Source: Chryseobacterium artocarpi (lineage in GTDB: Bacteria > Bacteroidota > Bacteroidia > Flavobacteriales > Weeksellaceae). Taken from it: a stretch of DNA of 64,000 nucleotides. Shown here one piece after another: positions 8,982-17,106 of this stretch. The notes below the pieces were generated by a model. It worked only from the letters and a program-made list of their open reading frames with translations, did not search any database and was not told the origin of the DNA. How positions within the stretch are numbered: position 1 is the first letter of the stretch; the number at the start of each line of letters is the position of its first letter. The DNA is taken from contig NZ_MAYH01000023.1 in assembly GCF_001684975.1 (NCBI RefSeq), forward strand, positions 620,001-684,000, in the 5' to 3' direction. The translations under genes were made by a program, and so were the position numbers.

Positions 8982-10535
8982 TTAATACCCAGGATTTTGG
9001 TGCATTGCTGTATTCGGCAATTCGTTGTAAGGAATTGGCAGAATCTCATTTTTATTAGCTTTAAATCCTTTGAATGCAAGCTTGGCAGGAGCATCCCCCC
9101 ATCTTACAAGATCAAACCAACGGTGTCCTTCACCCGCCAGTTCTCTTCTTCTTTCATCTTTAATTGCCTGTAAAGAAACAGGAACCGGAGATAAACCTAC
9201 CCTTTTTCTTACGGCATCCAGCAACGCCTGAGCTCTTCCTCCCGCTGCTCCCAAAGCTTCAGCTTCCATAAGATAAGTATCAGCAAGTCTTATGGCAACG
9301 TAATTCTGTCTGAAATTCAGTTCCGTTGATCCCGGAAGTGAACTTTTCAGATCGTTTGTAGGTAAATATTTATTCAGGAAATAACCGGTGTCTGCATATG
9401 CTGGGCTATAGGCAATTTTGCCTTCTGCTTCAAATTTTTTTGCATTGAAAACAGTCGTTTTTAATCTCGGATCTCCCTGCATAAAGTTAACAAGATCTTC
9501 TGTTACAGTATTAAATGCCCATCCTGCATAAAGGTCTGGTGCATCATTCTGAGGAAAATTTTTATCCAGAGTATAGGAACGTGGTCCCAGCATGGCGTTG
9601 ATAGAATTTCCTTCATCTTTGCCCTGTCCCCAGAATCCCCAATCGGAATTTCCTTTGTTAGTGTGCATTACTTCAAGGATAGATTCTGTTGAGAACTTAT
9701 AAGGGTCGCTCGTTTCCGGTCCTACTTTGAAAAGGTCTTCATAATCTTTGACAAGTTTATACCCATATTGACTTGCCTCACCGGGTGTACCGTTTACTTC
9801 TGCAAACTGAGCTGCCGCTTCAGGCATTTTTTTATCATAAAGATAAATCTTACCCAAAATTGCTCTCGCTGTTCCCTGAGTAATTCTCCCTTTGTCATTA
9901 CCCGTTGCTACAAGCATCAGATCAGGAATTGCGGCATTAATATCACTTTCTATCTGTGCATATACTTCGCTTGGCTTTACCTGTGGTATATTCCAATAAT
10001 CATCATCATATTTTACTGTCTTAAGAACTAAAGGAATATTTCCAAACATTCTTACAAGTTCAAAATAATACAGTGAACGCAAAACTTTTGCTTCGGCAAT
10101 GTATCTTTTTTTAAGATTTTCATCCATGGAAGCTCCCGGAACTCTTTCTATTAAAAGAGTGGCGCGTGCTATTCCCTGATAATAGTCTCTCCAGTAACTT
10201 GCTGGCATTGTATTAGGATTCAATGAATAATTATTAATTCCCTGGATCCCTGCTCCGTCATTAGAATGTCCGCCTCCGGAATAGAAATCATCGGATCCCG
10301 CGTTGAAAAAAGTAACAGTATTCTCAAAACCTCCTGAATATTTTCTTAAAACATCATATACAGAAACCAATGCACTGAATGATTGCTGCTGATTTTTAAA
10401 ATAATCTTCTGTTTTAAAAGCCCCGGAATTTTCTACCTCATCAAGATAAGAACCACTACATGCAACATTTCCTAAACTTAAACCTGCCAATAATGTAACA
10501 GCAAGTCCTTTATATATTAATCTTTTATTTTTCAT
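8982..10535 (-). CDS. SusD/RagB-like glycan-binding outer-membrane lipoprotein
   Basis: A 517-residue SusD-family protein with a lipobox (GNVACS, Cys26) followed by SGSYLDEV. The alpha-helical TPR-like SusD fold shows family hallmarks: YFELVRMFGNIPLV, the LADTYLMEAEALG helix near the end, RRRELAGEGHRWFDLVRWG and a C-terminal LPIPYNEL with NPGY. It works with the upstream SusC porin as a lid that captures oligosaccharides at the outer membrane. The gene lies 11 nt downstream of susC. Confidence 0.95.
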   Translation of the reverse strand: MKNKRLIYKGLAVTLLAGLSLGNVACSGSYLDEVENSGAFKTEDYFKNQQQSFSALVSVYDVLRKYSGGFENTVTFFNAGSDDFYSGGGHSNDGAGIQGINNYSLNPNTMPASYWRDYYQGIARATLLIERVPGASMDENLKKRYIAEAKVLRSLYYFELVRMFGNIPLVLKTVKYDDDYWNIPQVKPSEVYAQIESDINAAIPDLMLVATGNDKGRITQGTARAILGKIYLYDKKMPEAAAQFAEVNGTPGEASQYGYKLVKDYEDLFKVGPETSDPYKFSTESILEVMHTNKGNSDWGFWGQGKDEGNSINAMLGPRSYTLDKNFPQNDAPDLYAGWAFNTVTEDLVNFMQGDPRLKTTVFNAKKFEAEGKIAYSPAYADTGYFLNKYLPTNDLKSSLPGSTELNFRQNYVAIRLADTYLMEAEALGAAGGRAQALLDAVRKRVGLSPVPVSLQAIKDERRRELAGEGHRWFDLVRWGDAPAKLAFKGFKANKNEILPIPYNELPNTAMHQNPGY

Positions 10536-10546
10536 GTTATTACGTA

Positions 10547-13462
10547 TTAAAATTGAATATTGGCACCAAGCAGGAATGTTCTTGCCTGTGGATAGTAAGC
10601 TCTGTCAACCCCTACAATATCCTGTTCGGAATTGTTTCTTCCTGCAATTTCAGGATCATAACCTGTGTATTTCGTGAAAGTAAATAAGTTTTCTCCTGTA
10701 ATGTACAGTCTCACTTTGCTCATCCCGAAACGGCTCGTCACATCTTTAGGAAGTGTGTATCCTAACTGAACAAGCTTTACACGTATATAATCTCCCTTCT
10801 GAAGATAATAACTGGACATCCAGGAATAATTATGGTTAGGGTCATTTCGAGTTATTCTCGGATTATCATTGGTAGAACCTTCACCTGTCCAACGGTCTAG
10901 AACTTTTGTCTGATAGTTTGCATCAAGCAAATCCAGCCTTCTTAATCCCTGGAATATTTTATTTCCTGCCTGACCTTGGGCAAACACCATAAAATCGAAG
11001 TTCTTGTAATTTAAGTTTACGGTAAGCCCGAAAGTATATTTTGGAATAGAATTTCCTAAGTTTACTTTATCTTCTTCATCAATCTTACCGTCACCATTAT
11101 TATCTTGCCAGATAAAATCTCCCGGTCTTGCATTAGGTAATAATCTGTCTCCGTTTGCATTTACATAACTGTCAATCTGTGCCTGGTTCTGGAAAACACC
11201 GCTATACGTCTGTCCATAGAATGATCCGTAAGGCTGTCCCACCGCCACTCTTGAGATAGGTCCCATAGTCTGGAAAGAAGCAAGATTGAAATAATCAATA
11301 TCATCTTCTAATCGTAAAACTTTGTTCTTGATTGTTGCAAAGTTCCCGTTTACTGATATACTGAAGTCGTTCCAGTTCTTTTTGTAGCCTAATTCTAGTT
11401 CCAAACCGGAATTTTCCATATCTCCAACGTTTGACCAAGGCAAATTCGGCATCCCTACATACCCCGGAATATTGATCTGTCTTAAAATATCAGTGGTTTT
11501 CTTTTTGTACCAATCTGCGGTAAATGTGAAATTATTGAACAATTTAAAATCAGCAGCAATATTCAGCTGGCTGGTCTGCTCCCATTTCAGGTGTGGATTT
11601 GCCAGTGTACTCGGAGCATAACCAATGATGATATTGTTTCCTGAATTCGTATAGTTACTTCCTGAAACCATAAAATTTGCAAACCTGAAGTTTTCCATTT
11701 CATCATTTCCTAAAACACCATACCCTCCTCTCAGCTTTAAACTATTGACTACTTTATTGTCTAGCCAGAAGTCTTCTTTATGAACATTCCATCCTAAGGA
11801 CATAGACGGGAAAGTTCCCCAGTGCTGATTTGTCGCGAATTTCGAAGAACCATCTCTACGAATTGTTCCTGTAAACAAATATTTATCTGCATAATCATAA
11901 ATAATTCTACCAAAGTAGGAAGCTTTACGGGTCTGAATTCCGTCCCAGCCTTTTGCGGTAATATCATCCTGAGGAATATCAAAATTGAAGGATGCATCAT
12001 ACCAATGATCAATAGGCAAATTACTATAAGTCAGACTAGCTCCTCCTGATATATTGTATCGGTACACTCCCTGTCCTACCATGATGTTTATGCTGTGATT
12101 CCCAAACTTATTCTGATAAGTCAGCGTATTTTCCATACTCCATTCGAACTTATTCTCATCAACTTTGTTTAAGCTGTTGAAACCTGTATTGCTGAAATTC
12201 GGACTTAAATAATATTTCGGAGTAAAAGAACGACTTCCCCAATAGGATTTTTTACCGTTCAGACTTGTTTTGAATGTAAAATGTTCAAGAAACTTAAGTT
12301 CTGCAAACACGTTTCCTACAAAATCATCAGACCAGCTATAGTTTCCTCGTTGAATTTCACGGAAAGCTCTTGGATTGGTCATTTCATTGTTTACATAGCG
12401 TGATATTCCGTAAGGATTACCATAAGGATCACGGATGATATAAGGATTTGTATAACCACTTGGATCTACCATTGACCAATCTGTCACCACTTCTGGTGTA
12501 ATCGGATCCAGGTTAACTGCAGAAGCAAGAGGACCTCCAAACTCTTCGTTAGCACTTACCCCTTGAGATTTTGTATGTGTATAAGCAAAAGTTTGTCCCA
12601 AGGTCAGGTAATCCGTAACCTTATGAGTAGAATTGAATCGGGCATTAATTCTTTTGTAATACGATATATCACTCATTACAATACCTGTCTGATCAAAATA
12701 ACCAAACGATGTATAGTAGCTTGATTTATCATTTCCTCCCGTAATACTTATCTCATGTGAAGATTTTTCACCTGTTCCGAAAATAGTATTCTGCCAGTTG
12801 GTTCCCTTTCCGAATGAATCAGGGTTGGCAAATTTCGGAGCCTGCCCGTCATTGGTAAAACCTTCGTTGATAATCTTTGCGTATTGTGATGCATCTAAAA
12901 GATCAAGTTTTTTCGCTGTATTTGAGAAACCATAAAAACCATTGTAAGAAAGAGTAAGTTTCCCTTTTTTCCCTTTTTTCGTGGTTACCAGAATTACACC
13001 TTTTGCAGCAGAAACACCATAGATTGCGGATGAAGCTCCATCTTTCAGTACTTCAATACTTTCTATATCAGACTGATTAAGCCATCCGATATTATCTACC
13101 ACAATACCATCCACTACCCATAAAGGGCTGTTACTTCCGGCACCAAAGCTGGTAATTCCCCTCACGCGCACCGTTGCCGCAGCACCCGGCTGCCCGGAAT
13201 TCGTGACTACAGAAACACCCGCTGCTCTACCTTGCAATACCTGTTCAGGTTTACCCGTCGGAATATTTTCTATATCACTGGCTTTAATACTTGCAATAGC
13301 TCCGGTTACATTACTCTTTTTCTGAGTACCATACCCGATGACTACAATCTCGTCAATCTTATTTTCTTTAGAAAGTGTATCTTTCTTTGTCTGGGCATTG
13401 AAATTAGCCGTGAAATAAAGGGCGGCTATTACTCCCAAGCTTGTTGGTATTCTTATGTTCAT
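10547..13462 (-). CDS. SusC/RagA TonB-linked outer-membrane transporter
   Basis: A 971-residue SusC-family beta-barrel for TonB-driven oligosaccharide import. The signal peptide (residues 1-23) is followed almost directly by the TonB box-like IDEIVVIGYGTQKK and the plug domain (GKPEQVLQGRAAGV, VRVRGITSFG, VEVLKDG-type motif IEVLKDGASSAIYG). The SusC signature DNNGDGKIDEEDK is present near residue 790, and the chain ends in the strand ARTFLLGANIQF. The usual N-terminal carboxypeptidase-like domain of about 80 residues is absent, which explains the short length. It is the first gene of the operon; a palindrome lies in its 5' leader. Confidence 0.95.
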   Translation of the reverse strand: MNIRIPTSLGVIAALYFTANFNAQTKKDTLSKENKIDEIVVIGYGTQKKSNVTGAIASIKASDIENIPTGKPEQVLQGRAAGVSVVTNSGQPGAAATVRVRGITSFGAGSNSPLWVVDGIVVDNIGWLNQSDIESIEVLKDGASSAIYGVSAAKGVILVTTKKGKKGKLTLSYNGFYGFSNTAKKLDLLDASQYAKIINEGFTNDGQAPKFANPDSFGKGTNWQNTIFGTGEKSSHEISITGGNDKSSYYTSFGYFDQTGIVMSDISYYKRINARFNSTHKVTDYLTLGQTFAYTHTKSQGVSANEEFGGPLASAVNLDPITPEVVTDWSMVDPSGYTNPYIIRDPYGNPYGISRYVNNEMTNPRAFREIQRGNYSWSDDFVGNVFAELKFLEHFTFKTSLNGKKSYWGSRSFTPKYYLSPNFSNTGFNSLNKVDENKFEWSMENTLTYQNKFGNHSINIMVGQGVYRYNISGGASLTYSNLPIDHWYDASFNFDIPQDDITAKGWDGIQTRKASYFGRIIYDYADKYLFTGTIRRDGSSKFATNQHWGTFPSMSLGWNVHKEDFWLDNKVVNSLKLRGGYGVLGNDEMENFRFANFMVSGSNYTNSGNNIIIGYAPSTLANPHLKWEQTSQLNIAADFKLFNNFTFTADWYKKKTTDILRQINIPGYVGMPNLPWSNVGDMENSGLELELGYKKNWNDFSISVNGNFATIKNKVLRLEDDIDYFNLASFQTMGPISRVAVGQPYGSFYGQTYSGVFQNQAQIDSYVNANGDRLLPNARPGDFIWQDNNGDGKIDEEDKVNLGNSIPKYTFGLTVNLNYKNFDFMVFAQGQAGNKIFQGLRRLDLLDANYQTKVLDRWTGEGSTNDNPRITRNDPNHNYSWMSSYYLQKGDYIRVKLVQLGYTLPKDVTSRFGMSKVRLYITGENLFTFTKYTGYDPEIAGRNNSEQDIVGVDRAYYPQARTFLLGANIQF

Positions 13463-13481
13463 ATACAGTCATTGTTTTAAT

Positions 13482-13494
13482 TCTCAAATTGAGA
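13482..13494 (-). promoter_or_regulatory. Palindrome in the susC 5' leader, possible operator
   Basis: TCTCAAATTGAGA is a perfect 6+1+6 palindrome, flanked by ATTG (13471) and CAAT (13495). It lies 20-32 nt upstream of the susC ATG, in the 177-nt gap shared with the divergent MFS gene. It could bind the nearby Nudix-type regulator or another repressor; this is inference from position and symmetry only. Confidence 0.3.
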
Positions 13495-13639
13495 CAATAA
13501 AAATATATTTTTTTTCAATTAATTAACATTAGATTAATAAATATTTTAAAATTTCGTTTATTTCTGAGGGTTAAAAGCTATATCTTCGCACCAATAATTC
13601 ATAAAAAATTATAAAAATTCAATAAAGACCATCCCGAAA

Positions 13640-14833
13640 ATGACCGCTAAGCTTTCAAAAATTTCTCTTCCGCTCAAATTGACCTTTCTTATTTTTTCGA
13701 TGGTACTGAACTGTATGGGACTTATCATCCTTCAGCTTGCAGACGACAATATCACATATGGAGAACTGGGATTTCTGGAGTCTTTTAAAGATCTTCCCAT
13801 TGCTTTCATCTCTCTTTTTGCGGTAGGTTTCATTAATAAAACGGGTTCAAAGAAAGCTTTGATCTTAGCATTGACAATTGTAGGGTTCTGTTCATGTCTT
13901 CTTCCTTTTATGGCAGATTTCTGGTTTTATAAATTGTGGTTTGCCATTATCGGAGCCTGCTTTGCTATTGGTAAAATCTGTGTATTTGGAATCATAAGGA
14001 ATAATATTTCTGATGAAAAATCACTTGCTAAAACCATGAACAGTGTGGAGGCTTCCTTTATGATAGGAATTTTTGTCGTCAATACAGGTTTTGGATGGTT
14101 AATCTCCAGTCAATACTCCGAATTCTGGAAATTTGGCTTTTTAATGATTGCCGTTTTATCTGCAATTACCATATTTCTCCTTTCAAAAGCTGATATCTCA
14201 GAATCGAAGCCTCTGGAAAATAAGAACGTATTTTCCGAACTATCAGGCTTTACCACACCTTCTATTGCGTTGTTTCTAGGCGTAGTATTTTTTATTGTTT
14301 TTGTGGAACAGGGTTTCAATTCCTGGCTGCCGTCTTTTTATAAAAACCACCTGAATGTCAATTCATTTTTTGCACTTCAGGCAACTTCATTCCTTTCTCT
14401 TTTTTCATATGCAGGAAGAACTGTTACCGCAAATATCATCCGTAGATTTGAACTTTCAAAGTATTATATCACCTGTATGTCATTGATTTTTGCATTATTG
14501 CTGATCATTTTAGGAATTCAATATTTTGATTCAAAAGATTCCAGAATGATTCTCTTTTTATTTCCGGTTGTAGGTTTATTCCTTTCACCGCTCTACCCTG
14601 TTATCAATTCAAGAATGATTGCGCAGGTAGACAAAGAGAAAGTGAATCTTTTTACTTCACTTATCGTTATTTTTTCTTCACTGGGAAGCTCTGTCAGCTC
14701 AATCATTATGGCAATACTTTTCGGAAAACAACTTTTAAACTATTATCCATTATATATTTTATTTTCTGTAAGTCTTCTTTTTGTAATCAGTTTGATGTAT
14801 TTTAACGTCTCAAAAAGAAAATATAGAAAATAG
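13640..14833 (+). CDS. MFS transporter, probable sugar permease
   Basis: A 397-residue very hydrophobic protein with about 12 predicted membrane helices and a central cytoplasmic stretch near residues 185-205 (SKADISESKPLENKN). It begins with an in-membrane helix (LTFLIFSMVLNCMG), as in sugar-type major facilitator proteins. It is divergent from the SusC/SusD/GH30 operon and 16 nt upstream of a Nudix-domain regulator, so the likely job is inner-membrane uptake of the sugar released by that operon. Substrate identity is inferred from context only. Confidence 0.85.
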   Translation: MTAKLSKISLPLKLTFLIFSMVLNCMGLIILQLADDNITYGELGFLESFKDLPIAFISLFAVGFINKTGSKKALILALTIVGFCSCLLPFMADFWFYKLWFAIIGACFAIGKICVFGIIRNNISDEKSLAKTMNSVEASFMIGIFVVNTGFGWLISSQYSEFWKFGFLMIAVLSAITIFLLSKADISESKPLENKNVFSELSGFTTPSIALFLGVVFFIVFVEQGFNSWLPSFYKNHLNVNSFFALQATSFLSLFSYAGRTVTANIIRRFELSKYYITCMSLIFALLLIILGIQYFDSKDSRMILFLFPVVGLFLSPLYPVINSRMIAQVDKEKVNLFTSLIVIFSSLGSSVSSIIMAILFGKQLLNYYPLYILFSVSLLFVISLMYFNVSKRKYRK

Positions 14834-14849
14834 TTTTATTTTTACAACC

Positions 14850-15638
14850 ATGAAAATCAAAGACACAAAAAGCAAAGAAACACTTCAGGAATTAATCGAC
14901 ACAAAGGATTTCGTTGCCCACATCTCTGTAGACTGTACTATATTCGGCTTTCACAATAATATTCTGAAGGTACTTTTATTAAAGTATCATGATCTGGATC
15001 TGTGGTCACTTCCGGGTGGATTTGTTTTCAATGATGAAGATCTTCGAGAAGCCGCGGAAAGAGTTCTTTATGAAAGAACACACCTTAAGGATTTGTTTTT
15101 AAAGCAGTTCCACACATTTGGAAGAATAGATCGTACGGAAAATAATGTTCATCAGATCCTGCTTAGAAATAAAGGTATTGAAGTTCCGGAAGATCACTGG
15201 ATTTTTCAGAGATTCATTACTGTAGGATATTGCAGCCTTATTGATTTCTCGATCGCCAATACTTTTCCGGATGCCTTTAATGAGAGCTGTGAATGGTTTG
15301 AAGTAAGCAAATTACCGAAAATGGCATTCGATCACGACAGAATCATCGAAACCGGACTGGAATATCTGAGAATGAATATCAATACCGAAGTTGCAGCAAG
15401 TAATCTTCTTCCTGAAAAATTTACGATGAAGGATCTTCAGGCGCTTTATGAAACCATTTTAGGACAAAAATTCAGAAGAAATAACTTCCAGCGAAAAATA
15501 TTAAGTCTCAACATTCTGGACAGACTGGAAAAACTGTACGACGGCTCAGCCAACAAGGCTCCTTATCTTTATAAATTCAAAACAAAAGTACACAATGCCA
15601 CCAATCAGTATCCTATATCCAATGATGAGGAGTCTTAA
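14850..15638 (+). CDS. NrtR/AraR-type transcriptional regulator with degenerate Nudix domain
   Basis: A 262-residue protein. Residues about 20-160 form a Nudix fold (LLKYHDLDLWSLPGGFV, EDLREAAERVLYERT), but the Nudix box is broken: where REuxEExGu is expected it reads RVLYERTHL, so hydrolysis is unlikely. Residues about 180-250 form a winged-helix domain (MKDLQALYETILGQKFRRNNFQRKI) typical of NrtR- and AraR-like regulators, which in Bacteroidetes sense sugars or phosphosugars. It is co-directional with the MFS gene and close to the Sus/GH30 operon, the likely target. Effector unknown. Confidence 0.85.
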   Translation: MKIKDTKSKETLQELIDTKDFVAHISVDCTIFGFHNNILKVLLLKYHDLDLWSLPGGFVFNDEDLREAAERVLYERTHLKDLFLKQFHTFGRIDRTENNVHQILLRNKGIEVPEDHWIFQRFITVGYCSLIDFSIANTFPDAFNESCEWFEVSKLPKMAFDHDRIIETGLEYLRMNINTEVAASNLLPEKFTMKDLQALYETILGQKFRRNNFQRKILSLNILDRLEKLYDGSANKAPYLYKFKTKVHNATNQYPISNDEES

Positions 15639-15766
15639 AATGTGAATTTTTTCCCTTACACAGGAAAATCATGCATTATCTGTTTGAAAACCAGTCTTTA
15701 GATAAGTTTTCAAAAAAATTTCTCAAACACCACGAAAAATGTTATTTTTAACAAAATCAAAAAATC

Positions 15767-16945
15767 ATGTCATATTATCCTCTTACAAGCATCCCCGATT
15801 ATTATGGAATTGATGCTTTACTTACTGAAGAACACAAACTGATCCGTCAATCTGTAAGAGATTGGGTTGAAAGTTTTGTAATGCCGCAGATTGATCAGGC
15901 AGCACAGAATCATACAGATCTTCCTGGTCTAATGAGAGAATTAGGGAAAATCGGGGCATTAGGTCCGTATATTCCTGTTGAGTATGGCGGTTCCGGATTA
16001 GATCAGATTTCTTACGGTCTTATCATGCAGGAGCTGGAAAGAGGAGATTCCGCAGTACGTTCTGCTGCTTCAGTACAAAGCTCTTTGGTAATGTTTCCTA
16101 TCAATGAATTCGGTTCTGAGGAACAGAAAAAGAAATATCTTCCAAAACTTGCAGCTGGAGAAATGATCGGTTCTTTTGGATTAACTGAACCTAACCACGG
16201 TTCTGATCCAGGTTCTATGGAAACTTATTTTAAAGATATGGGAGACCATTACCTTTTAAATGGTGCTAAAATGTGGATTACGAATTCTCCACTTTGCGAT
16301 ATTGCTGTAGTATGGGCAAAGAATGAGGAAGGAAAAGTACAAGGATTAATTGTTGAAAGAGGAATGGAAGGTTTCACTACTCCGGAAACACACAATAAAT
16401 GGAGCTTAAGAGCTTCTAAAACAGGAGAATTGGTATTCAATGATGTAAAAGTTCCGAAAGAAAACTTACTTCCGGGAGTTACAGGATTGAAAGGACCTTT
16501 ATCTTGTCTGAACTCTGCTAGATATGGTATTTCGTGGGGAGTAATCGGAGCTGCTATTGATTGTTATTGTACAGCAGTTCAGTATTCTAAAGAGAGAAGA
16601 CAATTTGGGAAGCCGATCGGTTCTTTCCAGCTTCAGCAGAAAAAATTAGCTGAATTCTTAACGGAAATTACAAAAGCTCAGTTACTATGTCTTCAGTTAG
16701 GAAATCTTAAGAATGCTCATAAAGCAACTCCTGCTCAAATTTCAATGGCAAAGCGTAACAACGTGAAAATGGCTATTGATATTGCAAGAGAATCAAGACA
16801 GATCCTTGGAGGTATGGGAATCATGGGTGAATTCCCAATGATGAGGCATGCTGCTAACCTGGAATCTGTGATTACTTACGAAGGAACTCACGACGTTCAT
16901 TTGTTAATTACCGGTTTAGATATTACAGGTATCAACGCTTTTTAA
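15767..16945 (+). CDS. Acyl-CoA dehydrogenase, glutaryl-CoA dehydrogenase-like
   Basis: A 392-residue FAD-dependent acyl-CoA dehydrogenase. The motif FGLTEPNHGSDPGSMET (flavin/substrate contact) and the C-terminal TYEGTHDVH with catalytic Glu372 match the glutaryl-CoA dehydrogenase branch, which oxidatively decarboxylates glutaryl-CoA to crotonyl-CoA in lysine and tryptophan catabolism. RQFGKPIGSFQ and RQILGGMGIMGEF are also family hallmarks. It is a single gene with its own terminator, and its neighbours give no pathway support. Family firm; exact substrate likely but unproven. Confidence 0.9.
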   Translation: MSYYPLTSIPDYYGIDALLTEEHKLIRQSVRDWVESFVMPQIDQAAQNHTDLPGLMRELGKIGALGPYIPVEYGGSGLDQISYGLIMQELERGDSAVRSAASVQSSLVMFPINEFGSEEQKKKYLPKLAAGEMIGSFGLTEPNHGSDPGSMETYFKDMGDHYLLNGAKMWITNSPLCDIAVVWAKNEEGKVQGLIVERGMEGFTTPETHNKWSLRASKTGELVFNDVKVPKENLLPGVTGLKGPLSCLNSARYGISWGVIGAAIDCYCTAVQYSKERRQFGKPIGSFQLQQKKLAEFLTEITKAQLLCLQLGNLKNAHKATPAQISMAKRNNVKMAIDIARESRQILGGMGIMGEFPMMRHAANLESVITYEGTHDVHLLITGLDITGINAF

Positions 16946-16967
16946 TATAAAGCCAAAATATATTGAG

Positions 16968-17000
16968 AGAGTCTGGTCTTTGGATCAGACTCTTTTATTT
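16968..17000 (+). terminator. Rho-independent terminator after the acyl-CoA dehydrogenase gene
   Basis: Stem AGAGTCTGGTC / GATCAGACTCT (11 bp with one G-U pair) with a TTTG loop, followed by TTTATTT, starting 23 nt after the stop codon. Confidence 0.8.
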
Positions 17001-17106
17001 TACTCACTTTCCAGAGAATTTATATTCAATGAATAGTTATTAATGCTTCGAAATTTTTGTGAATTTATTAAAGTTATTACCTTAACACTAACAAAAATAC
17101 ATCAAT

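Noticed and set aside
14850..15638. Active Nudix hydrolase
   Set aside because: The Nudix box lacks the REuxEE core, and a winged-helix domain follows, so it is a regulator.
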